Assembly: GCA_964017045.1 (NCBI GenBank) | Contig: OZ024795.1 | Coordinates: forward strand, 52,367,350 to 52,431,349 | Origin: Omphiscola glabra | Lineage: Eukaryota > Mollusca > Gastropoda > Lymnaeidae | Reading direction: 5' to 3' | Length of the DNA stretch: 64,000 nucleotides | Shown here: piece by piece, positions 35,418 to 47,392 of the stretch | How positions within the stretch are numbered: position 1 is the stretch's first letter | How the letters are laid out: each line of letters starts with the position of its first letter | Position numbers and translations under genes: made by a program | Notes under the pieces: generated by a model | What the model saw: only the letters and a program-made list of their open reading frames with translations | Told to the model about the DNA's origin: nothing | The model's database searches: none

Positions 35418-36172
35418 CTGTGTCGACCTGTTTGGGTAAGGGGTGGAACTCTGTGTCGACCTGTTTAGGTAAGGGGGTGGAACTCTGTGTCGACCTGTTT
35501 AGGTAAGGGGGTGGAACTGTGTGTCGACCTGTTTAGGTAAGGGGGTGGAACTCTGTGTCGACCTGTTTAGGTATGGGGGTGGAACTCTGTGTCGACCTGT
35601 TTAGGTAAGGGGGTGGAACTCTGTGTCGACCTGTTTAGGTAAGGGGGTGGAACTCTGTGTCGACCTGTTTAGGTATGGGGGTGGAACTCTGTGTCGACCT
35701 GTTTAGGTAAGGGGGTGGAACTGTGTGTCGACCTGTTTAGGTAAGGGGGTGGAACTCTGTGTCGACCTGTTTAGGTAAGGGGGTGGAACTGTGTGTCGAC
35801 CTGTTTAGGTAAGGGGGTGGAACTCTGTGTCGACCTGTTTAGGTATGGGGGTGGAACTCTGTGTCGTCTGTTTAGGTAAGGGGGTGGAACTGTGTGTCGA
35901 CCTGTTTAGGTAAGGGGGTGGAACTGGGTGTCGACCCTGTTTAAGTAAGGGGTGTGGAACTGGGTGTCGATCCTGTTTAAGTAAGAGGGGTGGAACTGTG
36001 TGTCGACCTGTTTAGGTAAGGGGGTGGAACTGTGTGTCGACCTGTTTAGGTAAGGGGGTGGAACTGTGTGTCGACCTGTTTAGGTAAGGGGGTGGAACTG
36101 TGTGTCGACCTATTTAGGTAAGGGGGTGGAACTGTGTGTCGACCTGTTTAAGTAAGGGGTGTGGAACTCTTT
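35418..36172. repeat. 34-bp tandem repeat, ~22 copies
   Basis: Unit gtcgacctgtttaggtaagg gggtggaactctgt; variants in the aggta(a/t)ggg and aact(c/g)tg positions. Each unit carries a GTCGAC site. Confidence 0.97.
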
Positions 36173-36231
36173 TGTTTTTATTCGAAATCACATAGACAAA
36201 GAATTTCATTTCCTAAAATGTGCCACTCCCC

Positions 36232-36612
36232 TCTCCTCCCCCCCCCCCCATATCGCTGTTAACTTTGAACTACCAACCTTAGTATACTGACATTATGAAA
36301 ACAGAGATTAGACTAAGCTAGCCCCCACACCCCACCCCCCATATCGCTGTTAACTTTGAACTACCAACCTTAGTATGCTGACATTATGAAAACAGAGATT
36401 AGACTAAGCTAGCCCCCACACCCCACCCCCCATATCGCTGTTAACTTTGAACTACCAACCTTAGTATGCTGACATTATGAAAACAGAGATTAGACTAAGC
36501 TAGCCCCCACCCCCACCCCCCATATCGCTGTTAACTTTGAACTACCAACCTTAGTATGCTGACATTATGAAAACAGAGATTAGACTAAGCTAGCCCCCAC
36601 ACCCCACCCCCC
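36232..36612. repeat. 91-bp tandem repeat, 4 copies
   Basis: atatcgctgttaactttgaa starts at 36250, 36341, 36432 and 36522; units are separated by C/A-rich spacers that vary slightly in length. Confidence 0.97.
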
Positions 36613-39374
36613 GAGAGAAGTGCTGATGCGTTCATTTCTAATATTGCTTTTAAGTTCTTTTTACAAAATTCACAAGCTACTTTGTGTTTTTGGAAGAGTG
36701 GGCTTACAATGACGTCAATACAAGATGGAAAAGTCTGAGAAAGAATTGCGGATTGGAATTGCGTCTTGATTTCTTTCCCCGACTGCTGACTTTTAATTTA
36801 AATAAAGAATGATGTTTAAAAATCCAAACCATTTTTTTTGGTTGTAAATTCAAAAGGCAAACAGGTATTGTACTTCAATTTTAATTCACCGCAAAAATTA
36901 TTATTATTCACACTTCCAATAAAACAAATGTTCTTTTGCATAAAAGTTTTTAAAATTTAACGCAAAAAAAATTAAAGATAAAGATTATTTCAAATTTCCA
37001 TTAAAAATCAGTTAGTTTCGTTGGCATCTCCGACGACGCTGTCGGTTATTCAAGGATAAAATCATGTTATTAATGGTTGTTAGAACATCGTCTCACAGCA
37101 TGTATAACACCGTGTTGTTGTAGACCCGAGGTACTACCAGCTTTATCGTGAACTAATGCAGAAATTGTCAAAAAAATTCATGGCGCCTGCAGTAGCAGTT
37201 GTATGTATTAAACCGGGTATAGCTGCATAGATTAGAATAGCAGTAATGATAATTTTCGAAATGAATTAAAATTGAAGCACCGGCTAACAACTACCCACCG
37301 CAAGTCCAAAAAATGGTAGGCTACTGTCCATCATGGCGGTAATCATTCGATAGCGTTTCAATACACACGATTTCGGCCGTGAATGTTAAGAGATAACTTT
37401 AGAGTTTTAAAAACTTGGAAGTATACCGGTATTGAAAAAAAAATTGAGGAAAACAAAAAATGCAAAATGACGCCTACCTTCAAAACCCAATTTAACGGGG
37501 GGGGGGGGGGGGGGGGGGATAAGCAAAGACATTCAAAATGTTTTACACATGTTAAAGTCGGGAGGAGTTCTTCCCCTTCCTAGTCGTTTGTTTTTGTTTT
37601 AGCCATTTGGGTGCTAAGCTTTTAATGATCGCCATGGACGAGAAGTGAGAGAATCCCCACGGGATTTGAGGCTACACATTTCTAGGTTCAAAACAGTGGT
37701 ACAAAACTGACGTGAAATGGGCTAAAAATAGCTCTTTCGTGACGTCTCTTTGAGTATCCAGCAAGTTAAAAAGTTGACCTGGAAAGATGCTTATTCAAAA
37801 TAATTTTATTTTTAAAACATCAATAAAAAAAAAAAGTTTGTAGAGAAGTTTTGTGGAAAAAAAACACCATTGTTAAGCTCAGTGTTAAGTGTGAATTTCT
37901 AATTTAAAAAAATAAATTATTATTATTATATGTATAGATATTGCATTACAAAAATTAAGGTGTGGGTTTCACAAATAAAATAAAAATAATAATAAAAATA
38001 CAACTGGAAAAAAGTTTATAATATCTTTCAACGAAATTTTATTTAAATTATATGTTTTCAGATGAACAATTTAAAAAAAAAAATTCCTTCGTAGGACTTA
38101 AGTAGGAGGTCAATCTTATTCCTAAGAAGTTCATGATAAGGATAGTTGTAGGTCATTAATAAACACAGGGTGAGACCCGCTAACAGACTTGTCATAATTA
38201 TAACATTGTTATGTCAGATGTCTGCCACTGCAGGTAGTTTTAAAAATTATTTTTTTAAAGTTATTGCTATGAATTTTGAATTTTAATGTACTCCTAGAAA
38301 CTAGATTACGCAAAGGGAGATCATCCCAGAAGACCACCGTGAAGCATTATGTAAACGGGAGTAGTCCCCCCTGATAGCGCTTCATCTCTTTACAAAAAAA
38401 AAAACAAAAAAAAAACGTGATCTTAGCATCAGATAAAGTAACTTTGTACATATAAATACATTTTTAAAAAGGAAATAAAAACATTTAATGGGAGATTTGC
38501 AAAATTGTACATCTACATTAACCAGGGATGCACGCACCACATGGGGTTACGAAACAAAAAAAACACCAAAAAAGGGGGGGGGGGGTTTGTGCGGGAAGAC
38601 CCAGAAAATAAGGTTCAAACTTTATTTGCATTTTTTTCTCCTCTCCAATTTATCGTTGGATTGGGGGGGGGGGGGGGGTATATGTTTTAAAATCGACAAG
38701 GGGGGCTGCGGGAAGATTGTGTTTTGAAATCAAGAGGCGTAAAATAAAAAGGTTAAGAACCCCTGCTTTACGTCTTTAAGCTCCACCCTCACTAACATTT
38801 TCCACCATTTTTTTTTGTTCGCACCGATTCGCACCAACATTTCTCACGGCACTAAACACGTTCAAATCCCGTGGCTGTCGTACTAAATGACCTCGGCCTC
38901 GCGAGCTCAGGTCTTGTACACTAAGCAATTTTTACAAAAAATTTTTTTTTTTTCTACACAGGTCGGTTTGTGCCGATGTACAATTCCGGTGTTGACTTTT
39001 TGGTTGTGAAGGTCATGGTCACATAGTTAAAGCGACACACCAAAAAGAAGACCATCACATCAGGTGAAGGAATTCAGTTCAATCGTTAAGACGAAATCTC
39101 AATCATTAAACTTCCTTGCTAGCTAGGTTGAGTTGTCCAGTTGTGGAAGCACGCGACCAGTACCAGAGTTATGTATCCATTTATAGTGAAACGATGAAAT
39201 CGAAGTTCAAAGTTCAGCATTTCTCCCCCCCCCCAATCTCTCTCTATCTCTCCCCCCCCCCCCCATTTTCTTTTAAAATGTATCTCTTGTCTATCGACTT
39301 GCGAATATGTTTCCCCAACAAAGTCATTACCAGCTTTAAATTTAAAAAAAAAAAAAAAAAGTTCGCTTCAGTTA
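36613..39374. other. Intergenic sequence downstream of the BMP3-like gene
   Basis: No gene seen. Notable are a run of 22 G (37497-37518), G-runs near 38575 and 38666, a hAT-MITE-like end ggttaagaacccctg (38750-38764), and C-runs near 39226 and 39253. Reverse-strand AATAAA words occur near 38620 and could serve the BMP3-like transcript. Confidence 0.4.
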
Positions 39375-39430
39375 TACAGGGATATCTATACAGGGATATC
39401 TATACAGGGATATCTATACAGGGATATCTT
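39375..39430. repeat. 14-bp tandem repeat, 4 copies
   Basis: Unit tatacagggatatc. Confidence 0.9.
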
Positions 39431-39641
39431 ATCCTTAGATATGTCGCCATTTCTCACCAATCTCATAGCGCCCCCCCCCCCCCCCCCGTTTCAGCTATCC
39501 AACCCCTACTTTTCTGATAACAACTTTTGTCGCACCATTTTCTCTATACTTCCACGAATGTTTAAGGTGATTCCGCCCCCCCCCCTTTTCCCTATATTTT
39601 TTTTGTCACCACGCGTCTCTTCTTCCCATGCTCGCTTCCCG

Positions 39642-40231
39642 AGTCCCAACAATCTCATCAAGAGACTCCATCGCCTGATAGTCTCAAGTCCCAACAATCT
39701 CATCAAGAGACTCCATCGCCTGATAGTCTCAAGTCCCAACAATCTCATCAAGAGACTCCATCGCCTGGTGGTCTCAAGTCCCAACAATCTCATCAAGAGA
39801 CTCCATCGCCTGATGGTCTCAAGTCCCAACAATCTCATCAAGAGACTCCATCGCCTCATAGTCTCAAGTCCCAACAATCTCATCAAGAGACTCCATCGCT
39901 TGATAGTCTCAAGTCCCAACAATCTCATCAAGAGACTCCATCGCTTGATAGTCTCAAGTCCCAACAATCTCATCAAGAGACTCCATCGCCTGAAAGTCTC
40001 AAGTCCCAACAATCTCATCAAGAGACTCCATCGCTTGATAGTCTCAAGTCCCAACAATCTCATCAAGAGACTCCATCGCTTGATAGTCTCAAGTCCCAAC
40101 AATCTCATCAAGAGACTCCATCGCCTGATAGTCTCAAGTCCCAACAATCTCATCAAGAGACTCCATCGCCTGATAGTCTCAAGTCCCAACAATCTTATCA
40201 AGAGACTCCATCGCCTGATAGTCTCAAGTAA
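39642..40231. repeat. 45-bp tandem repeat, 13 copies, downstream of the BMP3-like gene
   Basis: Unit agtcccaacaatctcatcaa gagactccatcgcctgatag tctca. The period is a multiple of three and open on both strands, creating frames of 301 (+) and 244 (-) codons. Both consist of the 15-residue repeat plus unrelated flanks, with no recognised domain. Substitutions between units are as frequent at third as at other codon positions as far as I can see, so I do not call a gene. Confidence 0.97.
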
Positions 40232-40331
40232 TAACCCCACCTGTGTCCCTGTAACTTCGTCTTTCGTTTCACTTTCTGCGACTGACTCCTCCCCCGGTGC
40301 CTTGAATGGTCTGTATCGTCTTCATCCGAGC

Positions 40332-40592
40332 CAGTGGCGTAGCTAGGGTTAGGGTTAATGCCCCCCCCCCCGGTGTGGACCGCCCTCTCCGAAACCCCCT
40401 TCCCACGCCCAGTGGCGTAGCGTAGCGAGAGGGGTGCAAGGGGGGCATCATGCCCCGGGCGCTACTCACAAAGGGGCGCAAATGGTATATTTTACATATA
40501 ATATTGTATGGTTTTCGATTAGGGGGGGGCGCTAAAAAGGTATTGTGCCCCGGGCGCGAGTTAAGCTCGCTACGCCGCTGCCTACGCCACTG
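40332..40592. mobile_element. hAT-like MITE (outer copy), interrupted by a nested MITE
   Basis: Begins CAGTGGCGTAGCTAGGG and ends CCTACGCCACTG, with a degenerate 8-bp duplication atccgagc (40324-40331) / ctccgagg (40593-40600), 6 of 8 matching. Its right-hand inverted repeat is split by the element at 40410-40580. The right end lies 20 bp downstream of the BMP3-like stop codon, so it should be part of that gene's 3' UTR. Confidence 0.75.
40410..40580. mobile_element. hAT-like MITE (inner, family 1) nested in the outer copy
   Basis: CAGTGGCGTAGC ... GCTACGCCGCTG, internally matching the complete copy at 7987-8144. Flanking 8-bp words cccacgcc (40402-40409) and cctacgcc (40581-40588) match at 7 of 8 positions and belong to the terminal repeat of the outer element. 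Confidence 0.82.
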
Positions 40593-40612
40593 CTCCGAGG
40601 CCCCTTCCATTG

Positions 40613-40804
40613 TTACCGGCAGGCGCATGATTCCACTGTCATCCCGGGATAGTTTTTGAGCACGACGTTGCTGTCCTCGTCGAAGTACAGCAGGGTCAAG
40701 GACGACATGACGTCAGGCACGCAGCACGGCGCCGGGACCTTGTCATACAATCCGATGGCGTGGACGATACTCTGAATGGTGGCGTGGTTCGAGGGGCGCA
40801 GCCT
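40613..40804 (-). CDS. BMP3/GDF10-like TGF-beta ligand, last coding exon
   Basis: 63 codons plus TAA, following an acceptor (catccccag) whose cut is at 40805; the exon opens in phase 0, as the donor at 63388 requires. It encodes the second half of the cystine-knot growth-factor domain: [19 protein letters not shown], then the [19 protein letters not shown] segment (with the adjacent CC pair) and the terminus [10 protein letters not shown]. The [14 protein letters not shown] and ESCACR words are characteristic of BMP3 and GDF10. The intron position inside the mature domain agrees with what I recall of vertebrate BMP3/GDF10 genes. Together with 63388-64000 all seven knot cysteines are present. 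Secreted extracellular dimeric ligand; in vertebrates BMP3 antagonises BMP signalling, but that activity cannot be read from sequence here. Which of BMP3 or GDF10 it corresponds to cannot be said, since invertebrates have a single pre-duplication gene. Confidence 0.95.
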   Translation of the reverse strand, partial: RLRPSNHATIQSIVHAIGLYDKVPAPCCVPDVMSSLTLLYFDEDSNVVLKNYPGMTVESCACR

Positions 40805-41006
40805 CTGGGGATGGAACAATAAAGATACATTATTTATGGCGAGTGACAGAATAATATAGTGGTTTATTGTCATAAGGGACACCGCATAGAAAGATGAAAG
40901 ACAGACGGGGCGATCCCCTGTGGTTTATTCGGGGGGGGGGGGGTAAGGGGGTGAGTTTTTAGTGCACTAGACCCATTTATCAACGTTCCTACTTATTGTG
41001 CTAGAA

Positions 41007-41194
41007 CAGCGGTTCTCAACCTGTGTGGTCGCGACCATTTTGGGGGTCTAACAACCCTTTCCAAAGGGTCGCCTAAGACCATCGGAAAATATATACACAC
41101 AGTTAGAATCGAAAATAATTTTGTGGTTGGGGGTCGCCACAACATGAGGAACCGTAAGTAAGGGTCGCGGCATTAAGAAGGCTGAGAACCACTG
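41007..41194 (+). mobile_element. SPIN-like hAT MITE, copy 2
   Basis: CAGCGGTTCTCAACC ... GGCTGAGAACCACTG with 8-bp flanks tgctagaa (40999-41006) and tgttagaa (41195-41202), 7 of 8 matching. Shares ggggtcgccacaacatgag with the other copies. Confidence 0.85.
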
Positions 41195-41660
41195 TGTTAG
41201 AAGAAGAGGCTGGGGGTGTGGAGGTGAAAAGTCTAGTTGTAATGTATCTCGTAACGAATGGAGTCCGATGTCTAGCAATCTTGGCAAAGTGGGACCTGGA
41301 GGACAGTCTTAACATTTGTCCAGCATAGGTGCACGTGTAACAGTGTACTTTATATGACCTTCACCTTTGCACTTTGCTCCTTTGAGGGGGGAAAAAAAGT
41401 GCTGTGTGGAAAAAGAGGGGGAAAAAGTGGGAGGGGGTGGGGGGGTTGTGTAACAACAGGACCCCTGACACAGACCTTCCAATAAAAGAAGACAAGAGTC
41501 AACCATCATGTTACAATGATCGCGTTGATGGTATCACATGATTGCCATCGTATGTAAAACCATCATGTTACAACCATCATGTTACAATGATCGCGTTGAT
41601 GTTATCATATGATTGCCATCATATATAAAACCACCATGCTCGGAAACCTTGCATTATAAT

Positions 41661-41837
41661 CAATGGCATAGCTAGGGGTTAGGGTCTCCCCCCCCCCCCC
41701 CCAATCGGGCGGATCTACATTTTCCACCCCTTCCTCGAAAAAAAAAGAACTCTGGATTTGACCGAAAACGCCGCCCATCTTTACATAGAAAAAAAATTGC
41801 CGCCCGGGGTGCCGCAACCCCCTTTCCTACGCCACGG
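41661..41837. mobile_element. hAT-like MITE related to the CAGTGGCGTAGC families, degenerate
   Basis: Begins CAATGGCATAGCTAGGG and ends CCTACGCCACGG, with 6-of-8 matching flanks attataat/gttacaat. Contains a C-run at 41689-41702, like the outer element at 40332. A related segment in reverse is at about 55490-55680. Confidence 0.6.
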
Positions 41838-42305
41838 GTTACAATCATCGGGAAGTAGTCGTCCATGTGTCCTTATTACCATCATATTATTACAACCGTG
41901 TCAAAACATTATATTACCAACACACTACAGCCATCAAAAAAAGGTTACAACCCATGATCTTTGATAGGATGTGTTGTCATCAGCACCGAGTCTATGTGCC
42001 ACGTTTCATTTCGATATAAGGATGACGGGAAGTGGGTCAAGAGCCTTCGGAAGATTTAGCCAGTCAGAAACGAAAAAAAAAAAAGGGAAGTTCATGTAAA
42101 GGATTTTTAAAATATATACGTAAAGGCGGCCATATTTTTTTCAAGATTCTTATTGACCAGATTTCATGTTTTGAAATTGTTAAGATGCATTGTTGTATCG
42201 GGTGGGATCTAAATGAAATGACTAGGGGGAATGGACTGGACTAACTGGTGCTTTCCTTTATGCATCCACATAGTCGATTGATACAGTACATAGAGTTTAT
42301 ATATA

Positions 42306-42494
42306 CAGGGCCGGCCTTAGGCCACTGCAACCTATGCGGCCGCAGTGGGCCCGCAATTTCATAGGCCCCGCCTCGAATGTATTTTCTAATACAAAATCTT
42401 AATTTTCACTTATTATCCTTTTTCCTACTCGACCCAGACTGGGCCCCGCGCAATCCGTTTCGCATAGGGCCCCGCAATTGTTGGGTCGGCACTG
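42306..42494. mobile_element. hAT-like MITE with CAGGGCCGGCC terminus
   Basis: 189 bp from CAGGGCCGGCCTTAGG to GGTCGGCACTG, flanked on each side by TATATATA (8 bp), although the right flank merges into an (AT)n run, so the duplication is not conclusive. Confidence 0.65.
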
Positions 42495-42873
42495 TATATA
42501 TATATATATATTGTAACAGCTCAAATATTACAACTCAAATAAACGGTTGCGTAGTTTGGTGTTACACATACGTTTTTATATTGAAATGTCATGCGCAGAG
42601 GGACAGGAAGTGACTGATTTTGTGATATGGCCAAGAGGGTCATGAATGTGTTTTTATGCTTGCAATGATGGATCTCATGGCATCGGATTAGCCATCGTTG
42701 ATTTGAGTGTATGAAGAAATAAGTGAAGTGTAGAGTGGTATTTGCTGTGAATAGATATAGTCGTGATGCAATCTATTGAATTTTCCTAGTGTGTCCATAA
42801 AATAAATAGGAACGCTGGATGCAGATAGACATTTTGGTCAACGTATACAATCATAGACGTTACATATAAATAA

Positions 42874-42910
<37 letters not shown>

Positions 42911-44459
42911 TAACAAGAACTGTCAATGATATAATGGTTATATTTTGTATAGGCTCCGGCTAATGGGTTTTGTTGAAAAACTAGGACCCTGAATGACCAA
43001 TGATCCATAGATCTCATAAGCACATCATTAAAACTAGAGGTGGCTTCAGTGTTTCGATTTCCCCAGCGACGGTGCCCACGCTGTACATACCTGTCATATT
43101 TACCTCCGCGGTCTCACAGACCGAAAAACCAGGGAGGCAATCGCCAGTGGCAGTCAGGATCTTACCCCAAAGGGGAAACCACTGGCAATAAACTTCACTT
43201 TGAACATCAATGACAGGGGGGGAACTACCGGCAGCCCCCCCCCCCCACCACCAGTTTATTGCCGGTGTAAATTGGCAAATGTCAACACAGCGCCGACCTG
43301 CGGAGCCCCCCCCTCTGTCTCACTCAATGCTTGCACCCCCACCCTGCCCCCCTGGCCGCCAGAGAGTCAACACGCGGGGCCCGTGGGGGGGGGGGGGTGG
43401 GGGTTGTGGGAGAGAGAGGAGCGTGCGACGCCAGTTTCTGATTATGGGCATTCTTTTTGGCGGGGGTGGGGGGGGTGGGGTGGTGGTTGTGTGGACTTAA
43501 ATCAAAAGAAACCAAGTGAAAGCAGACGTCGAGGGTTACTTTGTGTTTCTGTTTGACCTTATTCTTGCCGTCAGCGGTGTTTACACTCGTCAAGTAGGCT
43601 CCTCCTAGCGCGCACCCACCCCAAATCACTCCATGCCACCACCACCACCCATCAGTTGGTGTTTATCACTGCGATGAGTTGTGTTTATATCATCCGCTAG
43701 TCGCCCGTTAGTCGCCCTTGACTGAATCTCACTCTCTATCTTTTAATATATATATATATATATCTACCTCTCTTTCTCTCTCATTCTGACTCTCTCCCTC
43801 TTTCTCTCCATTTTCCCCTCTTTCTCTCTCTTTTACCCCTTTCTCTCTTTTCCCCTCTTTCCCTCTCTCTCTCCCCCTATCTCTCTCTTTCTCTCTCTTA
43901 ATTCTATCTATCTCAATCTCTTTCTTTCGCTCTCACTGGCTCTCGCGTTCCCTTTTTTCCTCTATCTCTCCGGCTTTCATGCGTTACATCGAGTTACATA
44001 TGAGTTACAGACTTGAATGAGCCTATTACATTTCATATAAGCACTTTATGCCATCTCTAAAAAAATGTGATCATGGTTTTAGAATAAAATTCAAATGCTA
44101 CACCCTTCCCCCCCCCCCCCAACACATCACATGAATAAAACACGGTTTGGTTTTGCGCCACCTGTCAGGTGACCTGTACTAAAACAAAAAACAACAAACC
44201 AAAAAAAAAATAAAAAAAAATCATAATTTCGGGTCCCTTTAATATCCACCCCACCCCCTTTTTGCACATCCAGGGAATGACGGTGCTATGATCACGGTAC
44301 GATTCTGCCCCGAGTCTGTCTCAACATTAACCATTTCCCAATGTTACACACGTGGACTGGTTCACCTTAACAATTGCTATGTCGTACAACAGCAAACAAT
44401 TGTTTCATCACCTGACGACCCTTGCGAGATCTTCCATCGTCATCTCTACCCCACAGACC
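42495..44459. other. Intronic low-complexity sequence
   Basis: (AT)n at 42878-42909 and 43746-43762, C- and G-runs near 43235 and 43386-43398, and a long polypyrimidine (TCTC)n-like tract at about 43763-43975 (purine-rich on the BMP3-like strand). No gene seen. Confidence 0.5.
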
Positions 44460-44556
44460 CGTTGCGAGGGCCCTGCAGCCTGATGGCGTGGGCCCTGCAG
44501 CCCGTTGCGAGGGCCCTGCAGCCCGTTGCGAGGGCCCTTCAGCCCGTTGCGGCTAA
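44460..44556. repeat. 21-bp tandem repeat, ~4 copies
   Basis: Unit cgttgcgagggccctgcagcc. Confidence 0.9.
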
Positions 44557-45082
44557 AGTGAGCCTCAGTTATTTAGGGGGCCCAAAGTTATGCTTAAAAA
44601 TAAAGTGAAAGTAAACTATCACATTTGAACGCAGAGGTGGCAAAAATCGGGAAAAAAGGTGGCAGCGGGTGGGCCCCAAAAAGTCGACTTAAACAACCTA
44701 ATTGAAAATCAGACTTTATTATTAAAAAACAGAATTGTAGACAGAAACTCATCTCGCCATTAACAAATATATTATATTTTAAAGTTTATGTACTCGCAGC
44801 AATGCAATACGTATACCCCCCCAACTAAAAAAATGATTGATTAAAAATACATACATATATACATTAAAGAAAAACAGTTTTAAAAAAGTAGTCACCATCA
44901 CTTGTCTCCCCTTTGTTTTGTTTTGATATAGACGTCACCTAGTAAATGTGTTGGACGCACCTCCCTTGGTTGGGAAAATGTTGTTTACGTTCGAAAACTT
45001 TGTATTTGTTCTAAAGAATGCCATCAGGTCTAGCAATTTCTAGAATTTCTTGACTCGATGTTTGTGATTTAATGCCTATTTC

Positions 45083-45165
45083 TAGGCCGGTAGCTTTCTA
45101 TTCTAGGCCGGCAGCTTTCTTTGCCGGCAGCTTTCTAGGCCGGCAGCTTTCTTTGCCGGAAGAGA
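45083..45165. repeat. ~17-bp tandem repeat
   Basis: Alternating tctaggccggcagcttt and tttgccggcagctttc units, about five. Confidence 0.85.
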
Positions 45166-47392
45166 TTTTTGCTTTATTTCCTATCATGTCCGAGACTTTA
45201 TATAATTGCAATAATGTACTCTTATGTGTGTATACATTAGTATTTGTCTTTTTCGAGGACTGCACCTTTTCACTGTAAGTCGATGTATATTTTTCCTGTA
45301 TATTTTAGTTTATTTGTATAGAGATTTAATAGTATAGTTAAATTGAATAGTGTTGGCATGACTAGCTTTGGTAAATCTAGTTTTTCCTTTGCATACTCGT
45401 TTTCAGTCCTCCGTAACGTTGTTGTTCACTCTACGAGCCAAATCTTAATCCTGATTAAATTTTCAAAACCACATAACGGAGAAGCTAAGGGAGGGCAAAA
45501 AAGGGGGGGGGGGTGGGCAGATGTCCCTGGACATCATTGATGAAAATAATGGGTTTGATAGTCCAAAAAAGAAAAAAAGGCTCTTTAAAATGAATCTTGT
45601 CCCCAGCGCCAAACACTCTAGCTCTGTAACTGTACGTAACAACGACACTGACAATCAAACTTGGAACGGCCGGATCTAGAAATATCAAGGCCGCCGCCAT
45701 CTTGGTGAAAATCATCCCCTATAATCCATATCTTTCCGGTTTCGATATGATAATAAAGGGTTTTCCCATTCCTTGTTTTAAAAAAAAAAAATTTTTTGAT
45801 ATCAATGTCGATTTTTTTACATTTTTAAAAAAAAGTTTAGCCAGTGCTCATTTTGTTTTAGTTAAAAGGCCCAGGGCTGTTTTTTTTTTTTTGGGGGGGG
45901 GGGGGGAAAGATATACAATTTTCATAGATAATTGCTTCTGAGATTCCACCTCGGGACAAATCTAAAGAATTTTAAAATTATAATATTCAATATGACACGT
46001 GCATATCGGTGGGTTTTGAATTTCCGATTCTAAAAATACGGAAACAGGTGAGTATACTAGTGATTACCCGCCAAACATGACGGGGAAATATTTTATTTCT
46101 CTATGAATGACAAGCGCTTCCATTGCAATTCATATACATATTCAAATATTAATACAGCATCCATATTACACAGAGCAAATTTGGTTTCAAAATATCCAGC
46201 TCGTCCACCAACTCAGCATCTTCCTTCCTTTTTTCATTTCACATTTGTTAGCAGATGGAGGAAGAGTGAAAACGACCCCCCCCCCCGCCCTTTTCCTCAA
46301 AGTGGGGTGTGTGTATTTTTTCACTCCCGACAAGAACACTTAGCACTTTCAAACATACCACACGCAGTGGTGGACAGCCGATACGTTGAATTGTAGCACA
46401 CACACACACACCCAGCTACACTTGAATTTTGATGTACTTGGTTTTAGAAAAGGAGGGGGGGGGCGCTGTGGGGCGTGAAGGGTGGGACAGGTGTTGCCGA
46501 ACTTCCCAGGTTCATTAAAATTTTAAAAAATGCTGATTTTCAGTTCCTCTATCAAAAGCTGGAATATTTTTTTTTAATAAACTTCGTGGCCGGCACCGGT
46601 AATGTACCTGGCCTCGAAAGACGTCGTCGGTTAGTCGTATCTGGTTGAATGGGGGACCCGAGGAGGCAGACCTCACCATAAAGCGTCCGGCGTGTAACTG
46701 GGAGAGAAAAGTCTTGAAACAAATATGAAAGGAAGAAAAGTTCCAGGGGAAAAAATGAACCCTGTTAAGTCATTCGTACTTGAATGCTCTCAACACGGCA
46801 GGCGTTCAACGGCATTGACATGTGACCTTTCGGGCGGGCGAGATACAAGGGACGTAACCCAAGAGTTGTTGTACGTTGCGTGTGCAAGGTTGTACAACGA
46901 GCATCGTCATAAATCCCCCCCCACCCCCCACGCACATCCCCGCACGGTGAATGTTACCACACACAAAAAAAAAACTAAACCACTTCAATTTCCTGTCACA
47001 AAAAAATAGGAGATGTGAGATTACCCCCATCCTTCACACCCCCCCCCCCATCCAATCCAAGATCTACGATCAATCACCACAAACATCTTGTCATCTTATT
47101 TTATTTGTAAGTCATAATCCCCCCCTCCTCCCCCCCCCCACTTTTTCTTCTTCTTCCACCAATCTCTGAATGTTACACTAAAATGATACAGTGAACATTT
47201 ACTGGATCTCTTTCTGTCTGTCGGCCTGTCTGTCTCTCTCTGTCTGAGTCTGTCTCTCTTTTGTTGTCTCTCGGTTTCTATGTCCTACGTCTCTCTATAT
47301 CCAGGGCTTTTCATTTCAACACCGCCCCCCCACCCCCATCGATATTTTGGATCTGTTCTCTAAGTATGTTGAAAGTGAAGGGGTGGTGGTGG
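45166..47392. other. Intronic sequence with G/C runs, no gene recognised
   Basis: Runs of 9-15 G or C near 45504, 45892, 46278, 46455 and 47040, and a short (CA)n near 46398. Nothing else seen. Confidence 0.4.

Noticed and set aside
39441..40346. Possible repeat protein of 301 codons (+) or 244 codons (-) through the 45-bp array
   Set aside because: Same artefact: 45 is a multiple of three. The ends run into low-complexity C-runs and MITE sequence, with no domain.
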